DNA from: Intoshia linei
Lineage: Eukaryota > Orthonectida > Rhopaluridae
Direction: 5' to 3'
Length of the DNA: 64,000 nt
Assembly (NCBI GenBank): GCA_001642005.1
Contig: LWCA01000025.1
Span: forward strand, 1-64,000
Shown: piece by piece, positions 50,935 to 63,973 of the stretch
Numbering within the stretch: position 1 is the first letter of the stretch
How the letters are laid out: the number at the start of each line of letters is the position of its first letter
Position numbers and translations under genes: made by a program
Notes under the pieces: model-generated
Seen by the model: the letters and a program-made list of their open reading frames with translations, nothing else
Told to the model about the DNA's origin: nothing
The model's database searches: none

Positions 50935-51289
50935 TTTTAATACTAATATTATTTTATAAAAATTGATTATGCGTTGATATTAAACTTTCATTTTTAAACT
51001 TATATTTTTTGATAAATTTGAATGTTTGTGAAAATTTAATAGATATTATCACAGAATCTAATGGCTATGGGATACATCTATAATTAATATATTCATTTTT
51101 TTGTTAAATTTTATACCAATTTCGAATATATGAGTATATTATTATTATATATATTAATATATAATTGTACTGCAATTAATAATATTTATCGAGTATAATC
51201 GGTTGAAGAGTATCTAGCCATAGACCAAGTGTCCTCATCCTCGTTACCGTGATGAAATGTAAGTTTTATCAAAAAAAATATATACTACT

Positions 51290-51560
51290 TTCAAATGTAT
51301 TGTACATATTGTGTAAACTATACATTCTTAACAGAGACAAAATAATTTCAAAACTGTCTCAATAAATCCCATTTTAAAAAAAGGTAATTTAGGTTTTTCA
51401 CACTAAAGGCGTAAATTTCGGAATGAAATTGGCAACAAACATTTTTATCAAAAATTTGTATTAAAAATTTAGTTTTTTTAATTATAGGACGCTTAATTTT
51501 TTAATTAAACGTTACACACATAGATAGGCATTGAATTTTATATGATTGAAGGATACATTT
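51290..51560 (+). repeat. dispersed family R1 module
   Basis: It contains AAAAAAAGGTAATTTAGGTT and ends TTTTTAATTAAACGTTACAC, the usual family end in slightly altered form. Confidence 0.45.
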
Positions 51561-52676
51561 GGTGTCCAAGAAACCTTAAAATTAAAAATTAGTGCTCATC
51601 TGTTAAAAAAGGCGAGGACCTAGTGCACAATCTACCATACCGAGAAGTGATTGTAATTTCCCGGGAAATTTCATAAATCAAAAACCGAAAATTCAAAATT
51701 ATATTTACCGAGAAAAATTATTATTTACTAAAATTATAATTAATAATAATTAATTAATAAATATAATTTATTACTATAATACAAAAAAAAAATTATTTAT
51801 TCAATATGCAAGTATGAAAAATTTAATCTAGTCAAGGAGGCGCCCGATTTATGCGATTGATAAATCCTAATCATCGTACTAAACGATGCTAAAAACCCAT
51901 AATAAAGAATAAAGTTGTAGAATATTATACAAATTGATTATAGATAGTGAACAGATTAGAGTGATTAGATTAGAGAAAATAGTGAGATATAATACTGATT
52001 ATAATGAGCCAATTATAGTAAAAAATATTTAAAACGGTGTTGAAGATGAAAAAATTTAAAAATAAATAATTTACATATTTACTCAAATAACCACCAAAAT
52101 TATTCTGTGCGCTACTAGTTGCCGACCCTGCTGTATATAATCTACATTGTACAATGTACATCTGTATTGCATAAGTGTAAAGTGATGCAGAAGTATAGAA
52201 TTTAAAATGTATTATATATATAATTATTTTTTATTACAAATATTTCAAATACATCGCATTCATTTACATGTTGTGTGCTAGTTTCATTTCCTTAATTGAT
52301 TCAGCAAGTTCATTGAATGGTTTATCAATTTCAGCAAATAATATACAGTTTTTTATGGTTTTCATATTATTAATATAGATAATAATAGCAAAAATATTAC
52401 TAATAAATAATATATTAATATGATTACTTTACATATTAAGATGTGCCCTCATTTAAAAAAACGAAAATAACTAACAAATAAATATAAGACTTTTTATTAC
52501 CAAAACGACGCGGTACCTTAAATTTGTTAAATTGTAAAAATTTAATTTGTTAATTTAATTGTTAGAAAATACCGAGCACATCGTTTTGTCATAAATAAAA
52601 AGTTTGATCATTCCACGCTGGATATTTTTGACTGATTAAAACAGAATTTTGTTTGAATAGACAGATTGATCTATAA

Positions 52677-53023
52677 TAGGGGTGTCAGACTCAATTTGCT
52701 AGACGGGCCAAATGTAAAAAAAATTATTACGCGGGCCGCACAAAAAAAATCTTTACTCAAAAAATTATGTTAAAAGTAACAGATTTAATTAATTTTAATT
52801 CATAAAATAAAATATGAAACAATAAAAATGGAATAAATGTAAAAATAATGTTAAAATTGTAATAATGAATAAATAAATCATGAAAAATATATGAAAAGAC
52901 TGTAAAATAAGAAATATGTGTGAAAAATTGTTATAAAAAATAAAAATTTATATTATAACGCGGGCCGCACATTCCATAATTAGGGGCCGCAAATGGCCCG
53001 AGGTCGCATATTTAACACCCCTA
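52677..53023. mobile_element. 347-bp MITE, TAGGGGTGT ends, GCGGGCCGC subrepeats
   Basis: The left end TAGGGGTGTCAGACTC and the right end (TAGGGGTGTTAAATATGC on the minus strand) are inverted repeats. GCGGGCCGCACA appears at about 52731 and again at about 52962, an unusual GC-rich word in this AT-rich DNA. The flanks GATCTATA and GATTCTATA suggest an 8-bp target duplication blurred by an indel. Likely hAT type. Confidence 0.75.
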
Positions 53024-54707
53024 TAGATTCTATACAGTAGAGTTGTGAAACACGGTATAAAGTTTGTTTTCGGATTAAATTTGGTTAAGGGTTTTTATTT
53101 ATGACATTTTAAATGTCATATTTGAACCGTGTTGCAGAATTCTAACAAACAGTACTCTTCCTCTCTAGATTTCCAATGTTGAGACTTGGTCAATATTAGA
53201 ACATTACAGAAAATGAAAATTAGATAGAGAATATTTTACATTAATTAATTGTAGAATATTAAATTTCAAAGTGAAGATAATTACCTCTGTTGCAACCATT
53301 CAGATTGAAATTTATATCTAATTAATATTAATTGAAAACTTATATAATAATAAATATGAAAATTTAAACTAAATCATTATATGTAGATTAATAGTTAAAA
53401 ATTACTTTGTCGATTTATTTATTAACCCAATGTAGCAAATTCTATTTAAATAATAATGAATTCTAAAAAATTTTCTAAAATAATTCAATTAGTAAAATTT
53501 CACTTCATATACACTTGATAAGATGATAAAACTTACAATCGACCAGAATCAGTTATAACCAGACCATTATTTCCAAATTGAAATGTACAGTGAATTTTGG
53601 AGATATTTTTATCATGTATTTGCTTCGAGCATTGTTTTAGTCCGACATCATTTTCAATGTAGCTTATATTTATTTCTCCGACATAATATGCTTCGAAAAC
53701 TAAATGACTTTGAAATACTACAGTATACTATCAATCTACAGTGTAGATTCTATACTATACAGGTTATAAATATATTCAATGATATAAAAAAATAATATAT
53801 AATATTTATTATGATATGTTATAATTAACTAACTTGAATTTTTTTTTTCGTCAGGAGATATATTTAGAGATGATGAAACAATGACTAAAATATACATTAA
53901 TTATTTTAATTAGCAATATTATTAGTTAAAACCAACCTTTCATGACTGGTAAAATTAGTTTCACCGCCAATATTCCACTATTAAACATATGATCATGAAT
54001 GAGACTAGTTAATGAATCTAAATTATACATTATAATTCATAAAAACTTTGAAATTACTTTAGTTAATAGAAATTTCATGTATAGTCAAAACTCACTTCAG
54101 TGCACAACATACTTGAGAATGATTTGATGATTCAAAAAAATTAACAAACTAAATTTTATGTACAACCTTATTAATATTTATAAAAATATTTAAAGATTTT
54201 CGACTATTCGAATAAATATTAGCCTAAAATTTAATGCGATACGATTATAGTCGATCTTTTATAACTATCAAATTTTTTTGCAAATTATTTAATACATCCA
54301 TATAATATACAGACAACGTTTTTTAAAGATACATATAACCCGTTCATTATGCGCATATACACAAACCGGATCACGATAAAATACATACAATTTAAACATA
54401 TTATTCTTAAAACCCCTCAACTCTGACACATCAATGGAAAACTGTACAATATACAATTACTGTAAAATAAATCATTTTCGGTAGAATTAATCTTCAATCC
54501 TTGCTTGGTTGATAAAATAAGATAATGATAAATCTTTATGTTTGATGAAATATCTAAAATGTAAATTTATTCTATGTAATGTCTCTAATGTGATTATATA
54601 TAATCACGTTATTGTAAATAAACTATAAGTACATATACCATATATAATATATTATACATATGTGTATTTAATGGGTATATTTATTTCTTCACCGAAAACG
54701 ATGGCAT

Positions 54708-54848
54708 TTATGGTATACCGTATAAACCAGTATTGACAGCTAAATCATAGGCATTTTCTATGGATACACTACGCCTAATGATAAAATTTCCTGTCCGACC
54801 TTTCCTGAGTTGCATTTCGGCTATCAAATACTCAATGAATAGACACAT
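54708..54848 (-). other. short coding-like island, unrecognised
   Basis: A 46-codon frame from ATG 54848 reads MCLFIEYLIAEMQLRKGRTG, then NFIIRRSVSIENAYDLAVNT and GLYGIP before a stop; a similar stretch (MPSFSVKK) continues in frame past the stop. The amino-acid mix is protein-like and richer than the AT background. It could be a relic of a transposon protein. I recognise no family. Confidence 0.3.
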
Positions 54849-55061
54849 TTTAAAAATATTAATTAGGTACAGTATACATTATAATTGTGACACGTGGATT
54901 TTATGATCTAAACTTAAAAGTTGATTTTTCAAAAATTTTTATCAAAAAAATTAAAAATTTATATAGTGACATGTTGACGTCAATTTTGACAAATGATGGC
55001 GAATTCAGAGTCAATTAATGTAATTTTATCTACATCAAATTTTTCAGTACATTTACAATAA

Positions 55062-55238
55062 CCCATCTCCTTTATAAATAAACATTACTCAAAGTTGAAA
55101 GATTTGGTATACTGCACTAATTTTAATAAGTTCAAAGATTATAATATACCTTGCACTTTAGATATAGAAGGCATAAACCATAAAGACATGGTAGTTTTAA
55201 TATTGGTTAAATCTGATTGTCTACATAATACTATTTAA
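55062..55238 (+). other. short coding-like island, unrecognised
   Basis: This 58-codon open stretch without a start codon near its beginning includes SKLKDLVYCTNFNKFKDYNI, then PCTLDIEGINHKDMVVLILV. It looks more protein-like than the surrounding sequence, but no family is recognised. Confidence 0.22.
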
Positions 55239-55344
55239 GGTTTATAAATGTGTTATTTTTATTCAATTAATATTTGTGATATATAATTTAAGTAGACGTA
55301 AGGCAGTCTTCGTTAAACCAGAACGTGAGATATTTTGATTTTTT

Positions 55345-55790
55345 TAGAATTCTTCAAAATAAATTCACGTTGAAAATCTAATTTAAAATCCTACTATTCA
55401 CTATTATCAATCCTTTAAAGAAGTGGTTCCCAAATTTGTGTCAAATGGAAGCATCATATCACATTACTTTTTATTTTAAAGTAAATTATTCCATCTTAAT
55501 TTTTTGTTTGTTAACATTTGCGTAAAGAATTTTAAAAACAATTGTTATCCCATTTTTTTAATTTATTATATCTTATTATATCTTATTATACATCCCGAAA
55601 AAAACTGTAATTGAAATGTGGACTTTATAAAATTCTAAGACTGGTAGTTATTTCAATAAACGATAACACAAACAAATATTGCATAGTATATTATAATATG
55701 CTATGATTATATAAGTAAGAACAAAAATCACGTAGCATATTATATAAGTTAAGATTTAATACAATATCTTTACAAATTGGTTAAAAAAAC
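55345..55790 (+). repeat. dispersed family R1, copy C (internally deleted)
   Basis: It opens AAATAAATTCACGTTGAAAA as copies A and B do, runs through AGAAGTGGTTCCCAAATTTG to TTATCCCATTTTTTTAATTT, then jumps directly to the family 3' part (CCCGAAAAAAACTGTAATTG), so about 1 kb is missing relative to copy A. It ends near CGTAGCATATTATATAAGTT. Confidence 0.65.
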
Positions 55791-56350
55791 TTCCCGTAAA
55801 CGCCCTACAAAATTTTGAATATAAGATAATATAAATATGAATAAAGAAACTTAGTAAAATTTCGTGAAAAAATCAATGATATAATAAATTAGCAAAATCG
55901 ATGCTTATGTCGCTTTCAGATGTATCGCTCCAACAATACATCGCTCAAATTTAAATTTAAATCAAATTAATGTCGCTCCAGAGAATAAACGTTAAGATAA
56001 ACTATGGATCTATAGTTTTTATTCCATTATTAATTAATGTCCAGTCTGGTTAATGTTTTTTGAAAAATAAAATTTTTAAAACACTACCAACATATTTAGA
56101 CATTCATTAGTCATCCTGTGTGACATGGATTTTTATTTTAATGAAAAAGTTGACACCCTACACATACATGTACCTTTGTTGTATTGTGTCCAGTGAACAG
56201 TGTCTACTGAAAAGGTTAAAAATAGGAAAATTACTTTGAAATTGGCTCAATCGCAGTATTACATGAATCCAATTCTGCATAATCTAAGAAATGTATTAAT
56301 TTATATTATAAATAAGCATCGTATCGTTTAAATTACCCATATCAGCATCA

Positions 56351-59300
56351 TTATTTAATTGATTCTAAAATGGAATCAAATTTTTCAAGTAAATTTTTAA
56401 TATAATAGCTACACTTTTTTATAATACAGATAAAACGTACATGATTATCAAAAACACTGCTTTCAGAGATGATGGGTAATTTAGAATCAATAGACATATT
56501 ATGTAAGGCATAATTTAATAATTTCGGATTAATGGTATCACGTGCGGCCTGCAAATTGCTCATATGAACATTTCCTCTATCAGACGATAAATCATTTGGG
56601 CGCATTGTTTCAAAAACCGGGCTATTTTGAGATTTAAAATTTGGTTTTTGAATAAAATCGCTCTTTTTCACAAAAGAATTTATTCTCATACTAGTAAGAG
56701 TATCTTCATTCATATTATTACTTAAATATTGATAGTTATGCGAAATTGATCTAAATTGAATAATTTTATTATTTCAATTTTTATTTTTAACTGAAATATC
56801 TAATCTAATTAACTCAATATCAAATAAAACGTACAAGTTTCACTTACAATTTAGTATAGGTTGACATTATATCTTTTTAATTACAGTCCATCAAAGATTA
56901 TTAATTACGAATTACTACTTACCATTGTACAGTGGACACAACAATTAATGTTTTTAAAAAAATTAAAAGTTAAAAAGATGCACCTTTTAAAATGTTACCT
57001 ATTATAATTTTTTTGATTCTCTGATTTATCCATAGTCAGTAAATATTCAATATTGGGCGTAATCTTAGTATTCTCGAGGTCGAAAGAATCGGGTGAAAAG
57101 GAATCTACACTATCTATTATAGTTTTTTGTTTACAGAGCGTATTATCGTTAAATATTGTAGCAGATTGGTGCCTGTATTGTTCACTAAATTGTTTTTGCT
57201 AAAAAATTGTAAAGATTAATACTGTTCTACAGGTTTTTTCTTGATATTAAAAAATTTTCTTATCCTAGTTTTAAGTTTATCCTTCATATTCAATTGATTT
57301 GTAGATTGAGTTTTACGTGCTGTACAGTATAAATGTAAATACTATGTAAATATTTTACTTACTTTGATAGAATTGAGAATTAATCTAAAAATAAAATGAA
57401 ATATTTTTCAATGATATACTAGTATACTTTATTTAAACAACTTTGTCGATGCTTGTATTCTTCCAAAGTTGGAATCTGACTTGGTCTCTTTGATAGTGTC
57501 AAACGCAAACATGAGTCTCGTGAGTATGAAATTGATTTTCGCTTTATTTTATTTTGATTGTTTACATCTTCGGAAAATGTATCTCCAATATCTGCATCGA
57601 TTTCATTTTCGTAGACCGTTTCATTTTCAATTTCTTTCATTTGCTTATATGAATCTCGATGCGCATTTCCAATTCTTGTACTAGTTAATCTAGATGGTTC
57701 TTGAATGTCAGGGAATGTGCGAGTCAAATACATGCTACCTAAAGATTTTTTTTAAGTATACATTTACATTTTCAATGGTTTGGAATTTATAAATTTTATT
57801 AAATTATTTTCAAAATATTTTGTATTTTATGTTAACAGATAACACTGGAATTATCGACATTTTAATTGTCCCACGATTTCTAATTAGAGCGCTACTATTC
57901 ACAATACTCGTTAAATTTAATATAAATTGTGTAATTTATTTTACATATAATACGACAATCAGTGTCTATATTTCAATACCTTTCATTACATACATTGTAC
58001 AATTATTTTATAATGTTATTTTAGTACAATATAGTAAAAAATAATATAAAGTATGGTTTTTAAATATGTGAATCAATATGACAGCATTGTCATAATTTTA
58101 TCAATACCACTCGTGGATATTTTATTTCAAAATCCTTATAAACCCATAATTCACCTTATTTAATTTTTTGTCCTATTTTCAATTTGAAATTTAAAACTTT
58201 TTTTAGGACTATAAATTGGCCTGGGTCATAAATTTTAATATAATAATTAAATAAAACCGCTGCTCCTAAAATAGAACAATGGAGGTTTCTCAATAAGTTT
58301 TTACACTTGTAAGTAATTTAATACTAAAGAATTCACTTTTACATGATTTTCACGTTTTATATTAGTATTTCTGAGCCTTTATGTTTTAAAAACAACTTTA
58401 TGTTACTGAAAATGTCTATAATATGTAATAAATGTATATAATTTTCATGGACCCCCAAAAAAGTGCTGTGGACCCCATTGAGAATGGCTGATATACACAG
58501 CATAATTTTTGAAAACTTTATTCTTTTATTTTCATACATTTTCACATAGGTAATTTATAAATAATACAAGTTTAAATTAAAACATAAATTCCAGGCGTGT
58601 GGTGATACATGAAATTGCATCAGACAGTGAAAGGGTTAAGATATAAATGTGAAGTATTTTTTAATAAATTGGGGCCTCTTTTTAAGATATAAATGTAAAG
58701 TACTTTTATTAATTTGGGGGCACTTTTTAATGAGGGGCCCTGGGCTACAGCCCATATTGCCCATACCTTAAAACGGTTCTGGTGTTAACTATCATACAGT
58801 GCGCGACATGAGTCTTAGGCACCCTACACATACTCATTATAAACCACTATAAATTTAACAAGATGCACCTGATGGGTTGTCGTACTACTCTAGAGAAAAA
58901 ATATTTCCTTCATTATAATGAATTAGATAACAATGTCATGAAGGTATCGTGATTTAAACATCATTTGGAACAAATAGAAAATCCGATGTATACTTCAAGT
59001 TAGTTAAAGTTAACTCTAAAAAATACACCAAGAAGCACTTGATATGTTCTTGCCAAAATAGATACAGCTTATTCCAATTCATTAGATACAAAAATTCAAC
59101 CTCAGAATTAAAGTATTTCAGATGAAAAATAACATTTAATATATTACATATTATATTTAGAATATCGATATTTTTCAATATAAATTAGAAATGAAAATTT
59201 TTATTATACAATTTGTCAATTTATAAAACAAAAATGTCAATCATACTTATTAAAGACATAATCAAAATATTAAACTAACCTGCAAAGATAAATAAACTAA

Positions 59301-59500
59301 CCTCCAACAAATAAATCTCCATTTAATGTGGATGAACTAGATTCTTTACTTAATATACTCTTTGCATAACTAGAATCATTGTAATCAATTATGGTTGCTT
59401 CATTTTTTTCTAAATGTAAAAATTTTTTGATACTTTTAATTTTGTTCTTGGGCTCAACTTTAGTGTTCACAAACACATTCCCGGGTCGATAATCTTTCAT
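56351..59500 (-). CDS. unrecognised Ser/Asn-rich protein (4 exons)
   Basis: Exons 59302-59500, 57428-57738, 56999-57198 and 56351-56720 join in phase (donor/acceptor phases 1, 0, 2) to about 359 residues. The start is ATG 59500 (MKDYRPGNVFVNTKVEPKNK). The protein is polar and looks disordered, with patches such as KIKRKSISYSRDSCLRLTLS, IPTLEEYKHRQS and FDLENTKITPNIEYLLTMDK. It closes with a helix-prone tail (YYIKNLLEKFDSILESIK). No domain or signal peptide is evident. The start lies 103 nt downstream of the La stop on the same strand. The splice from exon 3 to exon 4 (AATAG|GTAACA to ATTTAAG|T) is the least certain join; without it, exon 3 reads on to a stop 4 nt into the intron. Confidence 0.6.
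58660..58785 (-). mobile_element. hAT-like end, CAGAACCGTTTTAAGG
   Basis: On the minus strand the block opens CAGAACCGTTTTAAGGTATG and runs through a GGGCCCCTCATTAAAAAGTG-type stretch that is repeated in part (GGGGCCTCTTTTTAAG). It resembles the element at 29925. It lies in the first intron of the 56351-59500 gene. Confidence 0.45.
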
Positions 59501-59603
59501 TTAAAATAATGTCTATTTGAAAAACAAATTTAAATGTTTGTAAATAAATAAAACAATTTTATTTTAGTCTTGAATAAATAAATTTCTATACATATTTACA
59601 ATT
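59501..59603 (-). promoter_or_regulatory. 103-bp La to downstream-gene spacer with poly(A) signal and acceptor-like site
   Basis: Read on the minus strand, the La stop is followed after 40 nt by AATAAA (59563-59558). About 45 nt later comes a T-rich tract ending TTTTTCAAATAG (AG at 59514-59513), then 12 nt and the ATG of the next gene. This order (stop, AATAAA, 3' splice site, ATG) is what a trans-spliced operon junction looks like. It could also be a short ordinary intergenic space with a chance AG. Confidence 0.4.
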
Positions 59604-62600
59604 TTACATTTTTTGTTTTTTTGAATATGTGTTTCGGTGCTTGTATTTGCTCTTTCTTTTCCCATTACTCTAAAATTATATTAAATTGAAATTCATACAT
59701 TTAATGCATTTTTAAAATAAAATTAAAATTTACCGAACTATTCATTTTAGAAATAACCATATTTTCCCAATATTTTTCTTCATCTTCAGTGTTTAACTTT
59801 CCGATAGTAAATTTAGTATCTAAATTGTACTCAAACATTTTGTCGGAATTTTCTTCAACTTTTGATGTAAATTTATCAGAATCATTTTCTTCTCTGAATC
59901 GGACAACAATCTAAAATTACAATATAAATATATAAATAAAAGTATTCAAAGCAGTATTCTCCATATAACTCGCCGTATCAAAGTTGCACTAGCGATTTTT
60001 AGACACAAAAAAATGTAATCAAATAATATATTGATAGTAATCAACTCTACGAATAGATAGGTAAACTACAAACACCTAACATGTCAATTAATAAAAATTT
60101 TATAAATTTAGGTAATTCATCGTAAAAATGTAATCAACGTACGCCATACTATGTAAATAAATAAATGTGACATAATTTTGACAATTTTTGATGAATGGCA
60201 ATGTGTACTGTTAATAGTGTTAGCATAAAAAATGGGAAGAATCTAGTCATAATGTAATATAAAAATTCGACAATGTTGGTTCATACAAGGTTCTATTTTG
60301 TACATCTCTATATAAAAAAAGTTGTAATACGTATAAATAAAATGTAATCAATTTTAATTCTAATTAAAAAGATTAAACTAAAATAAATATCACGTAATGA
60401 CCTTTTCCTGTATTTCCATATATAGAAATGTACAAAATAGATAATAAAAAAAAATTAAATAGTTAAATATATTGAAAACCTTGTCAGCGTTTAGATCGAC
60501 CCAATCGACTTGGCATACTTGGCACAGTTTCTCTTTCAGTATTTTTAAATCAACACTCTTTAAATTATTACCGATCAATGTTACTAAAATGTTGGGTTTT
60601 TTGTATTTTTTCAGAATCTATAAAGAAAAATAAATAAAAATATAAAATTAATCAGTACAAAAAATTCACTTTTTCAAAAATTGTATTTATTAAATTTTCT
60701 CATCTCAATCCCTTGACATATTCAATTGTTTTCTATGGTAAAACAGCAAATAAAAAAATTAGAAAAAGCGAAGTGATTTTTTACATGAGTACTCATTGAG
60801 CACTAAAAATAAAATATATAAACACGCCCATTACAATTATATTTCACATATTTCAGTTTCATGTTATATCTCATTACTCATTTTTATTACAATATTAATC
60901 TAAATGATTAGTTATAAAGTATAATTAAATACACATTTTTCATTTCGAAATCGGACAAAATCTGGGATTACATTTTGAAATACTTAACCAAAAAAAATTA
61001 TTTTCATATCATTGTATGCAGTTTAATTTAATTAATAATATAAAATTTTATAACTTAATAAGGGTCAAGATGAAAAAATTTGATCTAACGAGTAAAACTG
61101 AATTCAAAATAGTAATACAATATGTAATTTAATTAAAAATATGCAAATTTTTAATGCATTCTATATATAAATTGAATCAGTCCCTGGTTTATTATTTGTA
61201 ATTTCATAATTTTTTTTAACATACACATTCTCGTTGTTCATCAATTTTTGATTTATTTCTAAATTCAACATTGTAGTGATATACTTTTTTATATAATTTT
61301 AGTACTATAGCCAGCAGAAGAATGGTCGTAAGTAAGGTACCACTCAACTGTAAAATTAGTTGTGAACTATTTGGAGTCAAAAATAATTTTTTATAAAATT
61401 GATTCTACTGATATCGCGTAATTAAAGCCAGGGTCGCCGAGAGACAACAGTGGTCCCAGTTAAATGAAAATTGAGGCCAACATATACAAATTAAAAAGTG
61501 TTAAATTCAAACTTTTTATATTTTTACTCTACTGAAGAAAAAAACTTTCTCTCCACCATACAAAAATGTTTCTAACAACCAATTCTTTTCAAATCATAAC
61601 CAATGGTAATTGGTCATTAAGGGCTGAAGCCCCACCACAATTTTGACCAATATAAAAAATTTTCATAATTTTAAAATATATATTTCGTATAAAAATAATA
61701 AAAATCTACATTGTACATTAGGGTAGAAGTTATCAACCTTTTAAACCAACGCCACCAATACACTAGTATTCATAAATGTCTTAAATCTAGACTCTAAATC
61801 AACGCGCCTCTATGATAAAAAAAACTATCCTAACTTATATAATATGCTACGCGATTTTTGTTTGTGTGTGTTCCACTTTATTGAAATAACCACTAGTCTT
61901 AGAATTTTATATAGTTCACATTTCAATTACAGTTTTTTCCGGGACGTATAATAAGATAAATTTCAACCTCCAAGCTCACATCTTACGGGTCAAAAACCCC
62001 AATTGTCCCTCTTTTTGAAATTCAAACGAGTTAGAGAATTTAAAAAACGGTTTTATGATATTGGTATTTATATCTCTTCTTTAACATATTTCAATTTTTT
62101 TTGTATCTCTACTCAATATTTTATTTAAAATTTCAGTTATAATATTATATTAATATTATGTATTATATATTATTTAATATTCAGTAAAAATATCAAACAT
62201 GTATTTTATATTTTTGGTTGAAGCGCACCGAAATGTTAAAGAAGCGCCTAAGTGTAAAAGTCATATTACAGTTCAATACATGCAACACACATATTCTTGC
62301 AACCGACCAATTATTTTGTCTACGAGCCGCCACTGATCGTAGCTTAACTTTTTTATTCATGTATTTTTAGTATTTCAAAGTCATTTTAAAAACATCTGAA
62401 AAAACTAACAATATAATCTGAAAAGTTACATAATTTTTTAAATTATGCTTGGTCAGTTACAAAAAAATACAGAATTTTAATTAAACTAAACTATACAAAC
62501 GTGACATTGAGTACTAGGCCATAATTAAGTCCAATATATGGAAAAGATCGGTAATTATTAACAAATAGTAATACAAAACAATATAATACTAGTTAATCTA

Positions 62601-63973
62601 AATTTTAGATGAAATTTTTTTGTAGATTTAGAAAAAAATATTTTTTCAGAAATGGAAATATCATACGCGTTTATAACGTACTAGGACCAAATTAATTGAA
62701 AAATCATACCACTACTGAGTAATTTTATATAAATGTATCTATCTAAAGATATTACTTACGTTTAAATAGAAAAATTGAATACATTTCGAAAACTGTCATT
62801 AAAATGGATCCAGCGTTAGAAAAAGTTAACAAACTAATAGACTAAACTTGACAAACTTAAGAAATTTTTGACAATTCATTTTTCCATTTCAACATTTAAA
62901 AATGATATTCCATTATATCTTTCAAAATAACATAATAGTAAAGACAACAAAACCCTTGAGAAAAACTCATCACATCCCTAATAAAGATAAATGTATCATT
63001 AAAAATGAACATAAATAATATTATAAATTACAATTTATCCTTTTCATTTTTTCGCTTTTCTATCATGTCCAAAAAATATTCTTGTCTAATAAATTATAAT
63101 AAAAACAAACCAATAAATATTTTTTATTGAAATTTCATAACGTATTTAGTTTATCGTAAAATAAAAAAATTGATGTCCTCAATGAACAAAAAAGACCTAT
63201 TTTCACAGAGATGTATAAAATGTTTAAATTTAAATCACATCACATCAACCTAATTAAAAAACCTATACAACCTATATTATACATGTATGATATAGCCTAA
63301 TATAAACACAGTGAAGAGTCACCAGTAGGCTCTATATTCAAACAAAAATGTCCATCGGATCAATAGATACTTTTCCGTATAAGACATTTATAATTTAAAA
63401 TATTAGACACATTAATGATTGAGCCTCCCATAATGGTGTCTAATGATTGCTGCAAAGTTCTATCTATAATAAAAACTTACTGAGTCATTTTTTTTATTGA
63501 TATATCAGAATCAAGATATTTTAAATCTTTAACCAAAACAAATTTTTCAACGTCTTCAAGTTTTGAAAACACAACAAATGCAGATCCCTAATTAGATGTA
63601 AAAAAATATAAAATATATATACATTTAACTTTCGGTGCATATCACGCGTTAAGAAAATTAGTTCTACGTCACCGTGTTTAGAAATATATTTTTCTACATT
63701 ATCCAAAGTTAAATTTATAATAGGGAATCCGGACTAAACGAAATTTTAAAAAATATTTAAATGATCTTACAATAAAAACAGTTTTTTCGTCAATTTGTTT
63801 TTGCAAATCTGCCGTATCTTTAGGGAAAGCTTTAGAAATACAACGTCTAATTTTGATAAAATCTTCCGACACTTCGATAAAATGATCATTCTTAAAAACA
63901 TCTCCAATGACTGCATTTTCTATTTTCATTTCTTTTAACTTTTTAAAAGTTTGTAAAACATCCAATTTCACCC
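59604..63973 (-). CDS. SSB: La / SSB RNA-binding protein (5' end beyond window)
   Basis: Exons in window: 63771-63973, 63623-63733, 63481-63587, 63032-63085, 61225-61258, 60480-60617, 59734-59910, 59604-59669; all join in phase, about 296 residues. The first exon is the second half of the La motif (WVKLDVLQTFKKL, then HFIEVSEDFIKIRR). RRM1 follows (VFISGFPIINLTLDNVEKYI, then NGSAFVVFSKLEDVEKFV), then a basic linker helix (EYFLDMIEKRKNEKDK), RRM2 (NILVTLIGNNLKSVDLKILK to WVDLNADK and IVVRFREEN), and a short Lys-rich tail (SNGKRKSKYKHRNTYSKKQK). La binds 3' UUU-OH ends of RNA polymerase III transcripts such as pre-tRNAs in the nucleus. The tail is much shorter than in vertebrates. The first two introns in the window are 37 and 35 nt. 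The 34-nt exon at 61225-61258 was placed by phase and motif and is slightly less sure. Confidence 0.94.
61840..62060 (-). repeat. dispersed family R1, 3' part (minus)
   Basis: The plus strand reads TGCTACGCGATTTTTGTTTG, then GGGACGTATAATAAG and CCCTCTTTTTGAAATTCAAA, the inverse of the 3' third of copy A, including one unit of the ACTCGTTTGA module. It lies in an intron of La, between exons 61225-61258 and 63032-63085. Confidence 0.65.

Larger units (their letters stand above)
50935..56350. other. intergenic with repeats, no firm gene
   Basis: It contains an R1 module (51290-51560), a MITE (52677-53023), a long R1 copy (55345-55790), an inverse copy of the GAGCGACA MITE (about 55800-55995) and two short coding-like islands (54708-54848 minus, 55062-55238 plus). 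I see nothing else above background. Confidence 0.5.

Noticed and set aside
57820-58044. 74-codon hydrophobic plus frame
   Set aside because: It lies in the first intron of the minus-strand gene; Ile/Phe/Tyr-rich chance composition, with no splice partners.
58954-59178. 74-codon minus frame near a CAGTGCGCGACATGAG...TTAGGCACC end
   Set aside because: The nearby sequence looks like a Tc1-type end, but the peptide shows no transposase motif; too weak to call.
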